Below, one piece after another: positions 1-7,689 of a DNA stretch of 19,806 bases. Location of the stretch: NCBI GenBank assembly GCA_964013895.1, contig CAXGYF010000029.1, positions 1 to 19,806 on the forward strand, read 5' to 3'. The notes under the pieces were generated by a model, which ran no database searches, had not been told where the DNA came from, and saw only the letters and a program-made list of their open reading frames with translations. A program made the translations under genes and the position numbers. This DNA comes from MedAcidi-G1 sp002713545 (lineage in GTDB: Bacteria > Actinomycetota > Acidimicrobiia > Acidimicrobiales > MedAcidi-G1). Within the stretch, counting starts at the first letter, position 1. Each line of letters opens with the position of its first letter.

Positions 1-51
1 CAAAACAGCAGACAAAATCCGCCAGCCCCGACGCCTAATAAGCGTTTCCAT
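1..51 (-). CDS. Start of a leftward gene, probably a membrane protein (partial)
   Basis: Seventeen codons are visible before the left edge, read leftward from an ATG at 51-49: METLIRRRGWRILSAVL. A strong Shine-Dalgarno (GGAGGGGG, about 59-66 on the complementary strand) lies 8 bases upstream, which supports a real start. The three arginines followed by a hydrophobic stretch look like a positive-inside signal anchor or first membrane helix, as in MMPL-type or ABC permeases; that family guess is inference only. It follows the crotonase gene in the same direction after a 261-base gap holding a palindrome with a T run and two FadR-type boxes, so it is probably a separately regulated unit. The family cannot be assigned from 17 residues. 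Confidence 0.5.
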   Translation of the reverse strand, partial: METLIRRRGWRILSAVL

Positions 52-77
52 TAAGGAAGCCCCCTCCATTAGTTAAC

Positions 78-108
78 AAAAACTCTGAATACAGATCTGT
101 ATTCAGAG
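78..108 (-). terminator. Perfect 26-base palindrome followed by a T run (leader terminator or operator)
   Basis: Positions 83-108 are a perfect palindrome with 13-base arms (CTCTGAATACAGA and its reverse complement). On the leftward strand it is followed directly by TTTTTG (82-77), giving the layout of an intrinsic terminator. It folds as a stem of about 11 bp with a 4-base loop. It lies only about 27 bases upstream of the leftward ATG at 51, so it could end the CoA ligase-crotonase transcript or act as an attenuator in the leader of the left-edge gene. A symmetric operator for a TetR-like dimer would look the same. Confidence 0.55.
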
Positions 109-225
109 ACCTTTGAGTGTAAAGGGAGTTGCTTACAAACGTCAATGTCGGAATTGTTACAACCGTGCGACAAAAAAAACCCTAATAAACCAGTAAAAAT
201 TAACCTCTGTTACCTTTTCTTAGTG

Positions 226-236
226 TGGTCAGACCA
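226..236. promoter_or_regulatory. FadR-type (GntR family) operator-like box 1
   Basis: TGGTCAGACCA matches the core TGGTCNGACCA of the FadR-type operator, a symmetric site with one central base. An identical copy lies at 248-258, centre to centre 22 bases, about two helical turns. The only gene start it could plausibly control is the leftward one at 51. The identity of the regulator is inferred from the motif only. Confidence 0.5.
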
Positions 237-247
237 GATTTTTAATA

Positions 248-258
248 TGGTCAGACCA
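248..258. promoter_or_regulatory. FadR-type (GntR family) operator-like box 2
   Basis: This is a second exact TGGTCAGACCA. On the leftward strand a weak promoter (TTGTTC, 19-base spacer, TATTAA) would place this box in the spacer and box 1 near the transcription start, a typical repressor layout. The promoter hexamers match consensus poorly, so the boxes are better supported than the promoter. Confidence 0.5.
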
Positions 259-312
259 AAATAACAGAACAAAATAAGTTTACTTTTGATTCTTACTTGC
301 GTCAGTTGTTAA

Positions 313-1143
313 TTACTTAGAGTCTTTTTCTCTGTAATCTCCAAATGGCCTGTCGCGATCACTCAGGGTTTTCGATACACCTTCATCTTTGAACCTTTTC
401 ATATATTCCTTTGATGACTTCTGATGAAATCCGAGTGCTTGTATTTCAGCAGTTGCTCTGATCCCTTCTCGTACCCCCATAGCTTCCATAGCACGATGCA
501 CTGACCGCTTATTTAGCGCCAAAAGGTCGGAGGGGATTTTTGCTATTCTGACTGCAATTGCTGTTACCTCGTCATCAAGCTCATTAACAGGGAAGGCTTT
601 ATTTGCAAATCCGGAATCGACAGCCTCTATCCCAGTCATAGCATCGCCTGTCAAAAGAGCCTCCATTGCTTTTCTAAAACCCAAATACCATGTTTGCCAT
701 TGCATATCCGGAGGTGACATCAAACGAACAGGCGGGTAGCCAATTTGTGCATCTTCAGAAACATATAAAAGGTCGCAAGCAGCGGCTAACTCTGACCCCC
801 CAGCCAAACAGTAACCGTGAACTTGCCCGATGATCGGTTTTGACATATCCCACATTTCAAACCAATTAGCTACAACATGCCGAGACCACCAGCCGTCTGT
901 TGTCGCTGTTGTTCTTTCAACTGGGTTATTAACCGAAGACAAGTCATAGCCTGAACAAAAAGACTTGCCGGCTCCCCGTATAACTATCACGGACACATCC
1001 TTATCTGAATCAGCGTCTCTTAAGTTTTCGAAAATTGCTAACCGTAAATCATCATTTAACGCATTATGTTTTTCAGGGCGGTTCATAGTTAAGCGTCTTA
1101 TACCTTCTTGCGGTTCATCTATTAACAAAACTGAAGTATTCAC
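313..1143 (-). CDS. Enoyl-CoA hydratase/isomerase (crotonase) family protein
   Basis: This is a 276-residue crotonase-fold protein, the usual family length, acting on acyl-CoA thioesters in the cytoplasm. The oxyanion-hole segments are visible: GKSFCSGYDL (59-68) and HGYCLAGGSELAAACD (109-124). Glu118 occupies the first catalytic glutamate position of enoyl-CoA hydratase. The second position, normally in a PE motif, reads YPPV (136-139), so the second acid is missing, and the reaction may not be simple hydration. The start is GTG at 1143-1141, with AGGGAG at 1156-1151 as Shine-Dalgarno. It lies 28 bases downstream of the acyl-CoA synthetase gene and is probably cotranscribed with it. Fold assignment is firm; substrate and exact reaction are unknown. 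Confidence 0.9.
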   Translation of the reverse strand: MNTSVLLIDEPQEGIRRLTMNRPEKHNALNDDLRLAIFENLRDADSDKDVSVIVIRGAGKSFCSGYDLSSVNNPVERTTATTDGWWSRHVVANWFEMWDMSKPIIGQVHGYCLAGGSELAAACDLLYVSEDAQIGYPPVRLMSPPDMQWQTWYLGFRKAMEALLTGDAMTGIEAVDSGFANKAFPVNELDDEVTAIAVRIAKIPSDLLALNKRSVHRAMEAMGVREGIRATAEIQALGFHQKSSKEYMKRFKDEGVSKTLSDRDRPFGDYREKDSK

Positions 1144-1171
1144 TTTGGATCTCCCTAATTATTTGTTTTAT

Positions 1172-2713
1172 TTACTCCTGAAAATTTTCCCAATATGGAG
1201 CTCTAAGTTTCCGTTTATTTATCTTCCCCATTGTTGTTCTACCTAAATCATCAACGAATTCGATTTTCTTTGGACATTTGTAATGGGTGAGATTGTCACG
1301 GCAATAAGAAAGAAGCTGCTCCTCTGTAATGGACACGCCAGAGGTATCTCGCATAACAAGTGCTAATAGTTTTTCTCCCATACCTTTATCTGGGATACCG
1401 ATACAAGCAACATCTAGAACATTTTCATGTGTAATCAAAACTTGTTCAGATTCCGCTGGGTATATGTTGACTCCTCCGGAAACAACCATGTCCGAAAATC
1501 TGTCGGTTATGTAGACATAACCATCTTCATCTAAATAGCCAATCTCACCCAGAGTGAAAACCCCCGGTTCAAGATGTGCTGCAGCAGATTTTTCTGGGTC
1601 ATTATGATATACAACTCCCCTGCCTGTAGCGTCACGAAAATAAAGACGCCCCTCAACACCTTGCTCAACAGGCGAACCATCATCATCAAAAATAAGAGCT
1701 TCAAATGGAGGTCTAGCTTGACCCACGGAACCTGGATGTTGAAGCCATTCTTCAGACGTGATACTGCAAGTGGTACCCACTTCGCTTGCACCGTAAGCCT
1801 CAAACAGTACTGGGCCCCACCATTCGATCATCGTTTGTTTAATTTCTATGGGGCAGGCAGCTCCTGTGTGGGTAACCATTTTTAGAGATGAGACATCATA
1901 CTGATCTCTTACTTCTTTGGGAAGATCCAGTAAACGAACAAAATGAGTTGGAACCATTACCGTGCTTTCAATTGCATAGTCAGAAATTGCAGACAAGGTT
2001 TTTTCAGCATCGAATCTGCCTAGAACAACTACAGGAACCCCAGCAACTAGATTGCGCATTCCTGAAAGTGGTCCTGTGTGATACATGGGTCCCACAACCA
2101 AATGATTTCCATATTTGCTGAATCTACTTTCTTGAAGGGCTTCGGTATGCTCTTCAATTGTTTCACCTCCCGCAAACATTGTTGGTGGAAGATCGGTCCC
2201 TTTTGGCCTGCCAGTTGTACCAGAGGTGTAAAGAAGATGGGGTAATGGTTTGATGTTTGTAGTTGGGTTTTCATGCAAAGCATCCCCGTACCATTCATCC
2301 CATATTTCAAAATTCCCGAGTTCGCTCTCTTGACTACCCCACACAACGACCTGATTAAGCTCCGCAATCCGAGCGGCTTCCAATCCGCGCTCTAAAGTTT
2401 CCGGTCCTAAGAAAAGGATGCTTGTTTCACTGTCTTTAAGTATGTATGCGGCTTCTTCAGCAGTTAGATGAAAATTCACGGGAACTGTCGATGCTCCTGC
2501 TAATAATCCTCCAAGGTGGGCTAAGGCCGTTTCAGCAGAGTTCTCCGCAAAAACAGAAACACGTCTCTGTTCTCCTAAATCGCTTTCTAGGAGTCTGTTC
2601 GTGACACGATTTAATATTTCGTCAACATCATTCCAGTCGAGTGCTTTCTCATCATCTCGTATTGCGACTTGCTCCAAGTTTTTTCGAGCTAATTCTTTAG
2701 CAAATTCTGGCAT
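1172..2713 (-). CDS. Acyl-CoA synthetase (AMP-binding, class I adenylate-forming)
   Basis: This 513-residue protein belongs to the acyl-adenylate/CoA ligase superfamily. It would activate a carboxylic acid with ATP and CoA, feeding the adjacent crotonase. Visible motifs in order are the P-loop YTSGTTGRPKGT (162-173), GASEVGTT near 308-315, GEIGYLDEDGYVYITDR at 389-405, the hinge region SDMVVSGGVNIYP (407-419), and the C-terminal GRTTMGKINKRKLR with the predicted adenylation lysine near Lys497. Length and motif order are complete, so it looks functional. The start ATG at 2713 has GGAGG (2723-2719) just upstream. It heads a leftward pair with the crotonase and is divergent from the phosphotransferase gene across about 150 bases. 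Substrate (fatty, aromatic or terpenoid acid) cannot be read from sequence. Confidence 0.92.
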   Translation of the reverse strand: MPEFAKELARKNLEQVAIRDDEKALDWNDVDEILNRVTNRLLESDLGEQRRVSVFAENSAETALAHLGGLLAGASTVPVNFHLTAEEAAYILKDSETSILFLGPETLERGLEAARIAELNQVVVWGSQESELGNFEIWDEWYGDALHENPTTNIKPLPHLLYTSGTTGRPKGTDLPPTMFAGGETIEEHTEALQESRFSKYGNHLVVGPMYHTGPLSGMRNLVAGVPVVVLGRFDAEKTLSAISDYAIESTVMVPTHFVRLLDLPKEVRDQYDVSSLKMVTHTGAACPIEIKQTMIEWWGPVLFEAYGASEVGTTCSITSEEWLQHPGSVGQARPPFEALIFDDDGSPVEQGVEGRLYFRDATGRGVVYHNDPEKSAAAHLEPGVFTLGEIGYLDEDGYVYITDRFSDMVVSGGVNIYPAESEQVLITHENVLDVACIGIPDKGMGEKLLALVMRDTSGVSITEEQLLSYCRDNLTHYKCPKKIEFVDDLGRTTMGKINKRKLRAPYWENFQE

Positions 2714-2852
2714 TACTACCTCCGAAACCTATGTCATTATGCCAAATAAGAATCAAACCGCCCCTCACATTTAGATAATCAAACTTTTCCCGTTTCTTAT
2801 GCTAACTATTATGCTGCTACCGTTCGGAGCTAAGCGCGACTTAAGCCCATTT

Positions 2853-2859
2853 GAGGAGG
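2853..2859 (+). promoter_or_regulatory. Strong Shine-Dalgarno for the phosphotransferase gene
   Basis: GAGGAGG lies 4 bases before the ATG at 2864 and fixes that start. The 150-base divergent gap upstream (2714-2863) must hold promoters for both directions, but no convincing -35/-10 pair was found in it. Confidence 0.7.
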
Positions 2860-2863
2860 TTTT

Positions 2864-3934
2864 ATGGATCTTAATGAAATACCTAAATCTGCTAGTGAAA
2901 TTACAGCTGAATGGATGACTAATGCTTTGGATCTTGAAAACAATAATCATGTCTCTGAAATAAAAGTAGAAGGAATGGCAGAGGGTGTTGGTTTCATGGG
3001 GGAAGTGGCACGCCTACATCTGAAGTTTTCTGATGGAATCGAGAAGACTTTGATTTCGAAGATCCCAACTCAGGACCCAAATATTAGAGCCATGCTTGCG
3101 CCTGCAAGAGTTTTTGAAAGAGAGGCACGCTTTTTTGAACAAGCCCAGCCATTAATACCTGACATAACCGCTAACTGCTTACATGTAGCTATCGACACCA
3201 AAAATGATGATTACTTACTACTTCTTGAAGACCTTTCCGATATGCGTGAGGGTGATCAGTTAAATGGATGTTCGGTTGATGATGCTTCTTCAGCTCTTGA
3301 AGCTTTAGCTAAACTGCACAGCACTTTTTGGGGTGGTAAGGACCTTGCTAGCTTTGATTGGCTGCCTGATATTAATAACGACGGAATGAAAGTTGGTAGA
3401 GAAGTATACGCTCAGTCTTTACCTGGTTTCTTAGAAGCATTTGGTTCTTCGGTCGATCCAGAAAATGAAAGTCTGGTTCAGAGATTCGGAGAAAATGTTT
3501 ATCAGTTACTGGATCGTCTTGCTGCCATGCCTTTGACTGTATGTCATATGGACTACAGGGCCGACAATCTTTTTTTCGCTTCGGATGGATCAGTTAAAAT
3601 GATTGATTTTCAGACCTTCAGCCGCCATGGTCATGCAGAAGACGTTGGTTATTTCATTTCCCAAAATATGTCTATTGAAGATCGTCGTAATAACGAAAAT
3701 GATCTTCTACGCACCTACCACGAAGCCTTAACTGCGGGTGGAATTGACTACTCTTTTGATCAACTTCGTGAAGATTACAGAATCGGAATGTTATATGGTT
3801 GGGTTATTCCTGTCTTTGCTGTCGGAACTCTAGATTTTTCAAGCGAAAGAGCGGTATCTCTATGGACGGCAGTCATTGAACGTTGTCAAGCCGCTTATCT
3901 CGACCATGGGGTTAGTGATCTTCTAACAGTCTAA
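2864..3934 (+). CDS. APH/CHK-like phosphotransferase family protein
   Basis: This 356-residue protein has the aminoglycoside-phosphotransferase/choline-kinase fold. The catalytic loop CHMDYRADNLFF contains His228, Asp230 and Asn235, and IDFQ with Asp248 is the metal-binding DFG equivalent. Lys66 (SKIP) and Glu87 (FEREARFFE) are the likely ATP-anchoring pair. The closest relatives by motif style are the ecdysteroid-kinase-like and ACAD10/11-kinase-like proteins that bacteria keep beside acyl-CoA genes. Those phosphorylate a hydroxyl group on a lipid or acyl-CoA; they are not typically drug-resistance enzymes. It is followed 8 bases later by an SDR gene and is probably cotranscribed with it. 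The hydroxylated acyl substrate is inference from context. Confidence 0.85.
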   Translation: MDLNEIPKSASEITAEWMTNALDLENNNHVSEIKVEGMAEGVGFMGEVARLHLKFSDGIEKTLISKIPTQDPNIRAMLAPARVFEREARFFEQAQPLIPDITANCLHVAIDTKNDDYLLLLEDLSDMREGDQLNGCSVDDASSALEALAKLHSTFWGGKDLASFDWLPDINNDGMKVGREVYAQSLPGFLEAFGSSVDPENESLVQRFGENVYQLLDRLAAMPLTVCHMDYRADNLFFASDGSVKMIDFQTFSRHGHAEDVGYFISQNMSIEDRRNNENDLLRTYHEALTAGGIDYSFDQLREDYRIGMLYGWVIPVFAVGTLDFSSERAVSLWTAVIERCQAAYLDHGVSDLLTV

Positions 3935-3942
3935 AAATCAAA

Positions 3943-4752
3943 ATGAAAAATTACTTTGAAGATCATACTTCTCGTTCAATAGGGCAGCTTATTTCGCTTA
4001 AGGATAAAGGGTCGGTTGTTACGGGCGGTGCCGACGGTATAGGTGCTGGAATTGTAAGAAGATTAGCTGAAGCTGGTTCTTCAGTCGTTGTTGCTGATAT
4101 CGATATAAAGAAAGCTGAAAAAACTTCAAGTACAATTGCTGCATCAACTGGTTCGAAAGTCATTGCATGCGAAGTTGATGTTACGAATTCTGAATCATTG
4201 TCTAAAGCTGCAGAGATTTGTTTGGAAAATTTTGGGGGTCTAAAAATATGGGTGAATAACGCAGGGGTGTTTCCAACGACCGGAACGTTGTCTGAAGTGG
4301 AAGATTCGTTTATAGATGAAATGCTTGAAGTTAATGTACGCGGAACTTTTGCAGGTTCAAGAGAAGCTGCTTTACGAATGAAAGATGGCGGGGTGATAAT
4401 AAATCTTGCTTCAACTCAAGGTTTATCTGGAGGCCCGGGAATAAGTGCTTATACGGCTTCTAAACATGCTGTTGTCGGTTTGACTAAAAGTTTGGCTATA
4501 GATTTAGCTGCTGAAGGTATCCGTGTCGTTGCTGTTGCGCCTGGTGTCATCAATACCCCCGGGGTCAATAATCAACTCGAACCCTTAAAAGAGGCAGGTA
4601 TCAATGTCTCCTCCATAATGGCCAACTCACTCCTAGGTAGGTCTGGAGTTCCTGATGATGTAGCTAGAGTTGTTCTATTTTTAGCAAGTGATATGGCTGA
4701 CTGGATTACGGGAGCAACTATTCCTGTTGATGCAGGATCATTAGCTGGGTAA
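3943..4752 (+). CDS. Short-chain dehydrogenase/reductase (SDR) 1
   Basis: This 269-residue classical SDR is an NAD(P)-dependent alcohol/ketone oxidoreductase. It shows the cofactor motif TGGADGIG (27-34), Asp52 after the second strand (VVADID, favouring NAD), NNAG (105-108), and the active-site set Asn131, Ser157, Tyr170 (SAYTASK) and Lys174. The C-terminal segment ending in GATIPVDAG is standard. The N-terminus has about 20 residues before the LKDKGSVVTGG strand and no strong Shine-Dalgarno, so translation may be coupled to the phosphotransferase gene that stops 8 bases upstream. It converges with the ABM gene across only 12 bases, where a short symmetric AGATT/AATCT element lies. Substrate unknown. 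Confidence 0.93.
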   Translation: MKNYFEDHTSRSIGQLISLKDKGSVVTGGADGIGAGIVRRLAEAGSSVVVADIDIKKAEKTSSTIAASTGSKVIACEVDVTNSESLSKAAEICLENFGGLKIWVNNAGVFPTTGTLSEVEDSFIDEMLEVNVRGTFAGSREAALRMKDGGVIINLASTQGLSGGPGISAYTASKHAVVGLTKSLAIDLAAEGIRVVAVAPGVINTPGVNNQLEPLKEAGINVSSIMANSLLGRSGVPDDVARVVLFLASDMADWITGATIPVDAGSLAG

Positions 4753-4764
4753 AAGAGATTTAAT

Positions 4765-5172
4765 CTAGTTTCTGTTTTCTACCCACCACGGTTGAGCGTG
4801 GGCAGGCATTGTTTCTGAATACGATTTAGCCATATCACCCAACTCACCTGGGGGGTCCTGATGATTTGTTTCCACAAGATCAGACGCATCACTTATTGGG
4901 TCGACCCATTCGATTTTTATTTCTTGGGTTACCTCACGAAGTTCCGCTGCTAGGTCTTCATGATGTGAACTAGACTGATGTTTTAAGAAGCCTAAATAGT
5001 CTTTAAATGAAGCTAATACATAATAAGTTTGAGGTTTTTCTCCACGCCAATATTCGTAACGTATGACTTCATCTTCTTTGTCATGAGTTGCTGAAAAAAG
5101 TTCTTGCCCTGCTATTTCAAATCTTTTTTCTTTGCCCTCATGTACTTTTATGTGTGCTAAAAAAGTAGCCAT
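4765..5172 (-). CDS. ABM-domain (antibiotic biosynthesis monooxygenase-like) protein
   Basis: This 135-residue protein begins with a ferredoxin-like ABM domain of about 90 residues (MATFLAHIKVHEGKEKRFE, later RYEYWRG and TYYVLASFKDYLGFLKHQSSSHH). A polar C-terminal extension of about 45 residues ends in HAQPWW. Domain members include quinol monooxygenases and small dimeric enzymes acting without cofactor, but many have no known reaction. AAGGAG stands upstream of the ATG at 5172. It is divergent from the P450 gene over 72 bases and tail-to-tail with SDR 1. A second ABM-like protein is encoded at 10495-10851, again next to an SDR. Function is inferred from domain only. Confidence 0.7.
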   Translation of the reverse strand: MATFLAHIKVHEGKEKRFEIAGQELFSATHDKEDEVIRYEYWRGEKPQTYYVLASFKDYLGFLKHQSSSHHEDLAAELREVTQEIKIEWVDPISDASDLVETNHQDPPGELGDMAKSYSETMPAHAQPWWVENRN

Positions 5173-5244
5173 AAGCTTCTCCTTGGTTTTTCAGTTAACC
5201 GCTGTTCGAATATCATCACATTAAAGTAAATAAGAAGAGAACAC

Positions 5245-6489
5245 ATGGCAAATACGACCTCATCAGAACATATTGATTTATTTAGCGAAGAAACGCAAGA
5301 AAACTGGTTTCCGACATATAAAGAATTGAGAGACGAATTCCCTATCTATCAAATTCCGGGAAGCAAAATATTTGTCCTAACCCGCTATGAGGATGTTATT
5401 TACGTAATTAGACATCCAGAACGATTTATTAATGGCTACGGAACAACCAGGCATCCTTCAAGTCAGAAAATTTATGAAGAAAAAGGTTTCGTCAAAAGGT
5501 CTGTTTTAGGAACAAACCCACCTGTTCACAAATTGTACAGAGACATGGTTGACTCTCATTTCAATGTTGAAGGATCAGCTAAATGGAAAGAAACAATTGA
5601 AGATCTGTCACATAACGTAATTGACAATTTTTGTAGCGATGGTGAGGTCGAGTTTCTCTCATCTTTCGCTCTACCGATTCCTATAACGATGATCACACAA
5701 ATCCTTGGGCTTCCGCTCGAAGATATTGAACAACTACACAAATGGTCTGATGCTTGGGTTTTGCCGTTTTCAGGCCCACTCAGTGAAGAGAAAGAAAATT
5801 GGGTTGCCGAACAAGGTGTTGAATTCCAGAATTACATCTTAAAGCACGTACACGATCGAAGAGAAAATCCAAAAGACGACGTAATAAGTCACCTGACTCA
5901 AGGAATCTTCGGAGACGAACGACCGCTTACAGACAGTGAAATCGTTCGCATCATTGACCATCTATACATAGGAGGTAATGAGACTACGACCTTCGCGCTT
6001 ACCTCCGGATTATGGATTCTTTTACGAGAAGACGGTTTGTATGAAAAAATCTTAAATAATCGTGACCTAGTACAACCTTTCATAGAAGAAGTTTTAAGAC
6101 TTGAGTCGCCAACGCAAGGTCTCTACCGAGAAACTACCCAGGATGAAGAATTTCATGGAGTGTCGGTTCCAAAAGGTTCTGTGATTCACATTCGTTATGC
6201 GGCTGCTAATCGCGATGAAAGAATGTTCGACAATCCAGATGATGTTGATTTGGAGAGGAAAAACTTGAAGCGACATATGGCTTTTTCACTAGGGGAGCAC
6301 CATTGTCCAGGATCAGGTCTTTCACGAACTGAACAGCACATAGCTTTGAACGTTGTTTTAGATCGACTTCCAAATTTAGCTCTTTGTGCGGAAAGAAATG
6401 ACTATAAGCACATGCCGGGACTGGTACTAAGAAGTCTCAATAAGCTTCATGTGACTTTCGATCCAACAGAACCTCTTAAAGCAAAGTAA
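5245..6489 (+). CDS. Cytochrome P450
   Basis: This 414-residue soluble bacterial P450 is full length with no membrane anchor. The I-helix motif GGNETT (243-248) gives the acidic-threonine pair for oxygen activation. The ExxR motif is Glu282-Arg285 (EEVLR), and the heme loop FSLGEHHCPG (347-356) has Cys354 as the thiolate ligand. Bacterial P450s of this shape hydroxylate terpenoids, sterols, fatty acids or aromatics, with electrons from a ferredoxin and its reductase. Neither partner gene is visible in the window. AGAAGAG precedes the ATG at 5245. The gene is divergent from the ABM gene and convergent with the thiolase-like gene, so it is probably a single-gene transcript. CYP family and substrate are not assigned. 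Confidence 0.95.
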   Translation: MANTTSSEHIDLFSEETQENWFPTYKELRDEFPIYQIPGSKIFVLTRYEDVIYVIRHPERFINGYGTTRHPSSQKIYEEKGFVKRSVLGTNPPVHKLYRDMVDSHFNVEGSAKWKETIEDLSHNVIDNFCSDGEVEFLSSFALPIPITMITQILGLPLEDIEQLHKWSDAWVLPFSGPLSEEKENWVAEQGVEFQNYILKHVHDRRENPKDDVISHLTQGIFGDERPLTDSEIVRIIDHLYIGGNETTTFALTSGLWILLREDGLYEKILNNRDLVQPFIEEVLRLESPTQGLYRETTQDEEFHGVSVPKGSVIHIRYAAANRDERMFDNPDDVDLERKNLKRHMAFSLGEHHCPGSGLSRTEQHIALNVVLDRLPNLALCAERNDYKHMPGLVLRSLNKLHVTFDPTEPLKAK

Positions 6490-6500
6490 AAGAAGTTTTG

Positions 6501-6520
6501 AAATAGAAACTTTTCTATTT
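6501..6520. terminator. AT-rich hairpin between convergent genes
   Basis: AAATAGAAA and TTTCTATTT form 9-base inverted arms separated by 2 bases, located between the P450 stop (6489) and the thiolase-like stop (6515, inside the hairpin). The symmetric, AT-only-flanked arrangement suits a bidirectional terminator. The stem is weak, with one G-C pair per arm. Confidence 0.45.
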
Positions 6521-7657
6521 AGAAAGAATCGTTACGCCTGATATCCCCGGTGCTCCGTATACATGCGTGTAGGCAGTCTGAGGGTCATTTGGTACTTGTC
6601 TTTCACCAGCATCGCCGCGGAGCTGCAAAACATTTTCATAGACCTGTCTCAATCCTGATGCTCCTATTGGTTCACCGTTTGCTAAACAACCACCGTCGGT
6701 GTTCACTGGGAACCTTCCGTCTATTTCTGTTTCCCCGTTTTGGATCATAGACTCTTGTTCTCCATGTTCACAGAATCCATTTTCTGCCATATGCATGACC
6801 TCAGCTCCACTTTCAGTATCTTGTAGTTGCGCTAAATCAATTTCATCTGGCCCTATTCCAGCCATTTCAAAAGCTGCTTTGGATGCATCGACGGTTGGCC
6901 CTTCGCTAAATTCGTTAGACAGATGCGGTGAGAAAACTTCAAAACTTCCAAATCGACGTGACTTCACTACACATGACTTTAGATAAACAGGATTGTCTGT
7001 AAATTCTTTAGCCCTATCCGCTCTTACTAGAACAAGAGCAACGCCCCCTTCTCCTGGAGAGCAGAACATGTATTGAGTTAATGGGTAAGAAAGCATTGTT
7101 GATTCAAGAACTTCTTCTTCAGAAAATGGTTTTCTGCGCCATGCCATTGGATTTAGTGCGCCATTACGGAAAGCTTTTGTCGATACTCTCGCCAATGTAT
7201 TTTGAGTTATCCCATAGTCATGCATGTATCTGTTTATCTTCATGCCAAAAAACTGCGTGGTGAGAGCCATACCGGACTCCCCGTACCATTCAAGATTGTC
7301 TCCTCGGGTTCTAACTCTGAAAGCACCTCTCTCATGCTTGTCAAAACCTAAAGCAATACCGATTTCAAAAGTGCCTGAGCGTATTGCGTTATAAGACGAA
7401 ATTAAGGCTGACCCACCGGTAGCACAACCGTTGTGAACATTAATAAATTGCAAACCTGTTAAACCTAGGCGTGAAACCATAGTGTCTGGGGAGCCGGCAT
7501 CTTTGCTGCCGCCAAAAGCGAACTCTAAATCCTCCCATTGAGCTCCCGCATCAGCGAGGGCTCTTCGAACAGCTACTACGCCTTGGTCCATTCCAGATAC
7601 ACCATCGTGGCGACCGAATTCGTGCATGCCAATCCCAACAATTGCAACATCATGCAT
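6515..7657 (-). CDS. Thiolase-like (SCP2/lipid-transfer thiolase family) protein, possible aldolase
   Basis: With the ATG at 7657 this is a 380-residue thiolase-fold protein. A TTG 24 bases upstream (7681) is possible but less typical; AAGGG precedes the ATG, and MHDVAIVGIG is the usual N-terminus. Cys78 (NGCATGGSAL) sits at the nucleophile position. The normal His of the GHPxG motif is replaced by Glu329 (NGEPIGASG), and the C-terminal catalytic Cys segment reads HVYGAPG (Tyr367). The two general acid/base positions of a true thiolase are therefore altered, as in SCP2-like proteins and the Ltp2-type steroid side-chain aldolases that pair with DUF35 partners. It is directly downstream of a DUF35 gene. 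A retro-aldol or acyl-transfer role on an acyl-CoA is inferred; the substrate is unknown. Confidence 0.85.
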   Translation of the reverse strand: MHDVAIVGIGMHEFGRHDGVSGMDQGVVAVRRALADAGAQWEDLEFAFGGSKDAGSPDTMVSRLGLTGLQFINVHNGCATGGSALISSYNAIRSGTFEIGIALGFDKHERGAFRVRTRGDNLEWYGESGMALTTQFFGMKINRYMHDYGITQNTLARVSTKAFRNGALNPMAWRRKPFSEEEVLESTMLSYPLTQYMFCSPGEGGVALVLVRADRAKEFTDNPVYLKSCVVKSRRFGSFEVFSPHLSNEFSEGPTVDASKAAFEMAGIGPDEIDLAQLQDTESGAEVMHMAENGFCEHGEQESMIQNGETEIDGRFPVNTDGGCLANGEPIGASGLRQVYENVLQLRGDAGERQVPNDPQTAYTHVYGAPGISGVTILSK

Positions 7658-7689
7658 TTCTGTATTCCCTTCTCGTTTCAATGTACATA

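Noticed and set aside
2864..3934. Antibiotic-resistance aminoglycoside phosphotransferase
   Set aside because: The fold and catalytic loop match the wider APH/CHK superfamily, but the context is acyl-CoA metabolism, and no resistance-specific subfamily features are recognisable.
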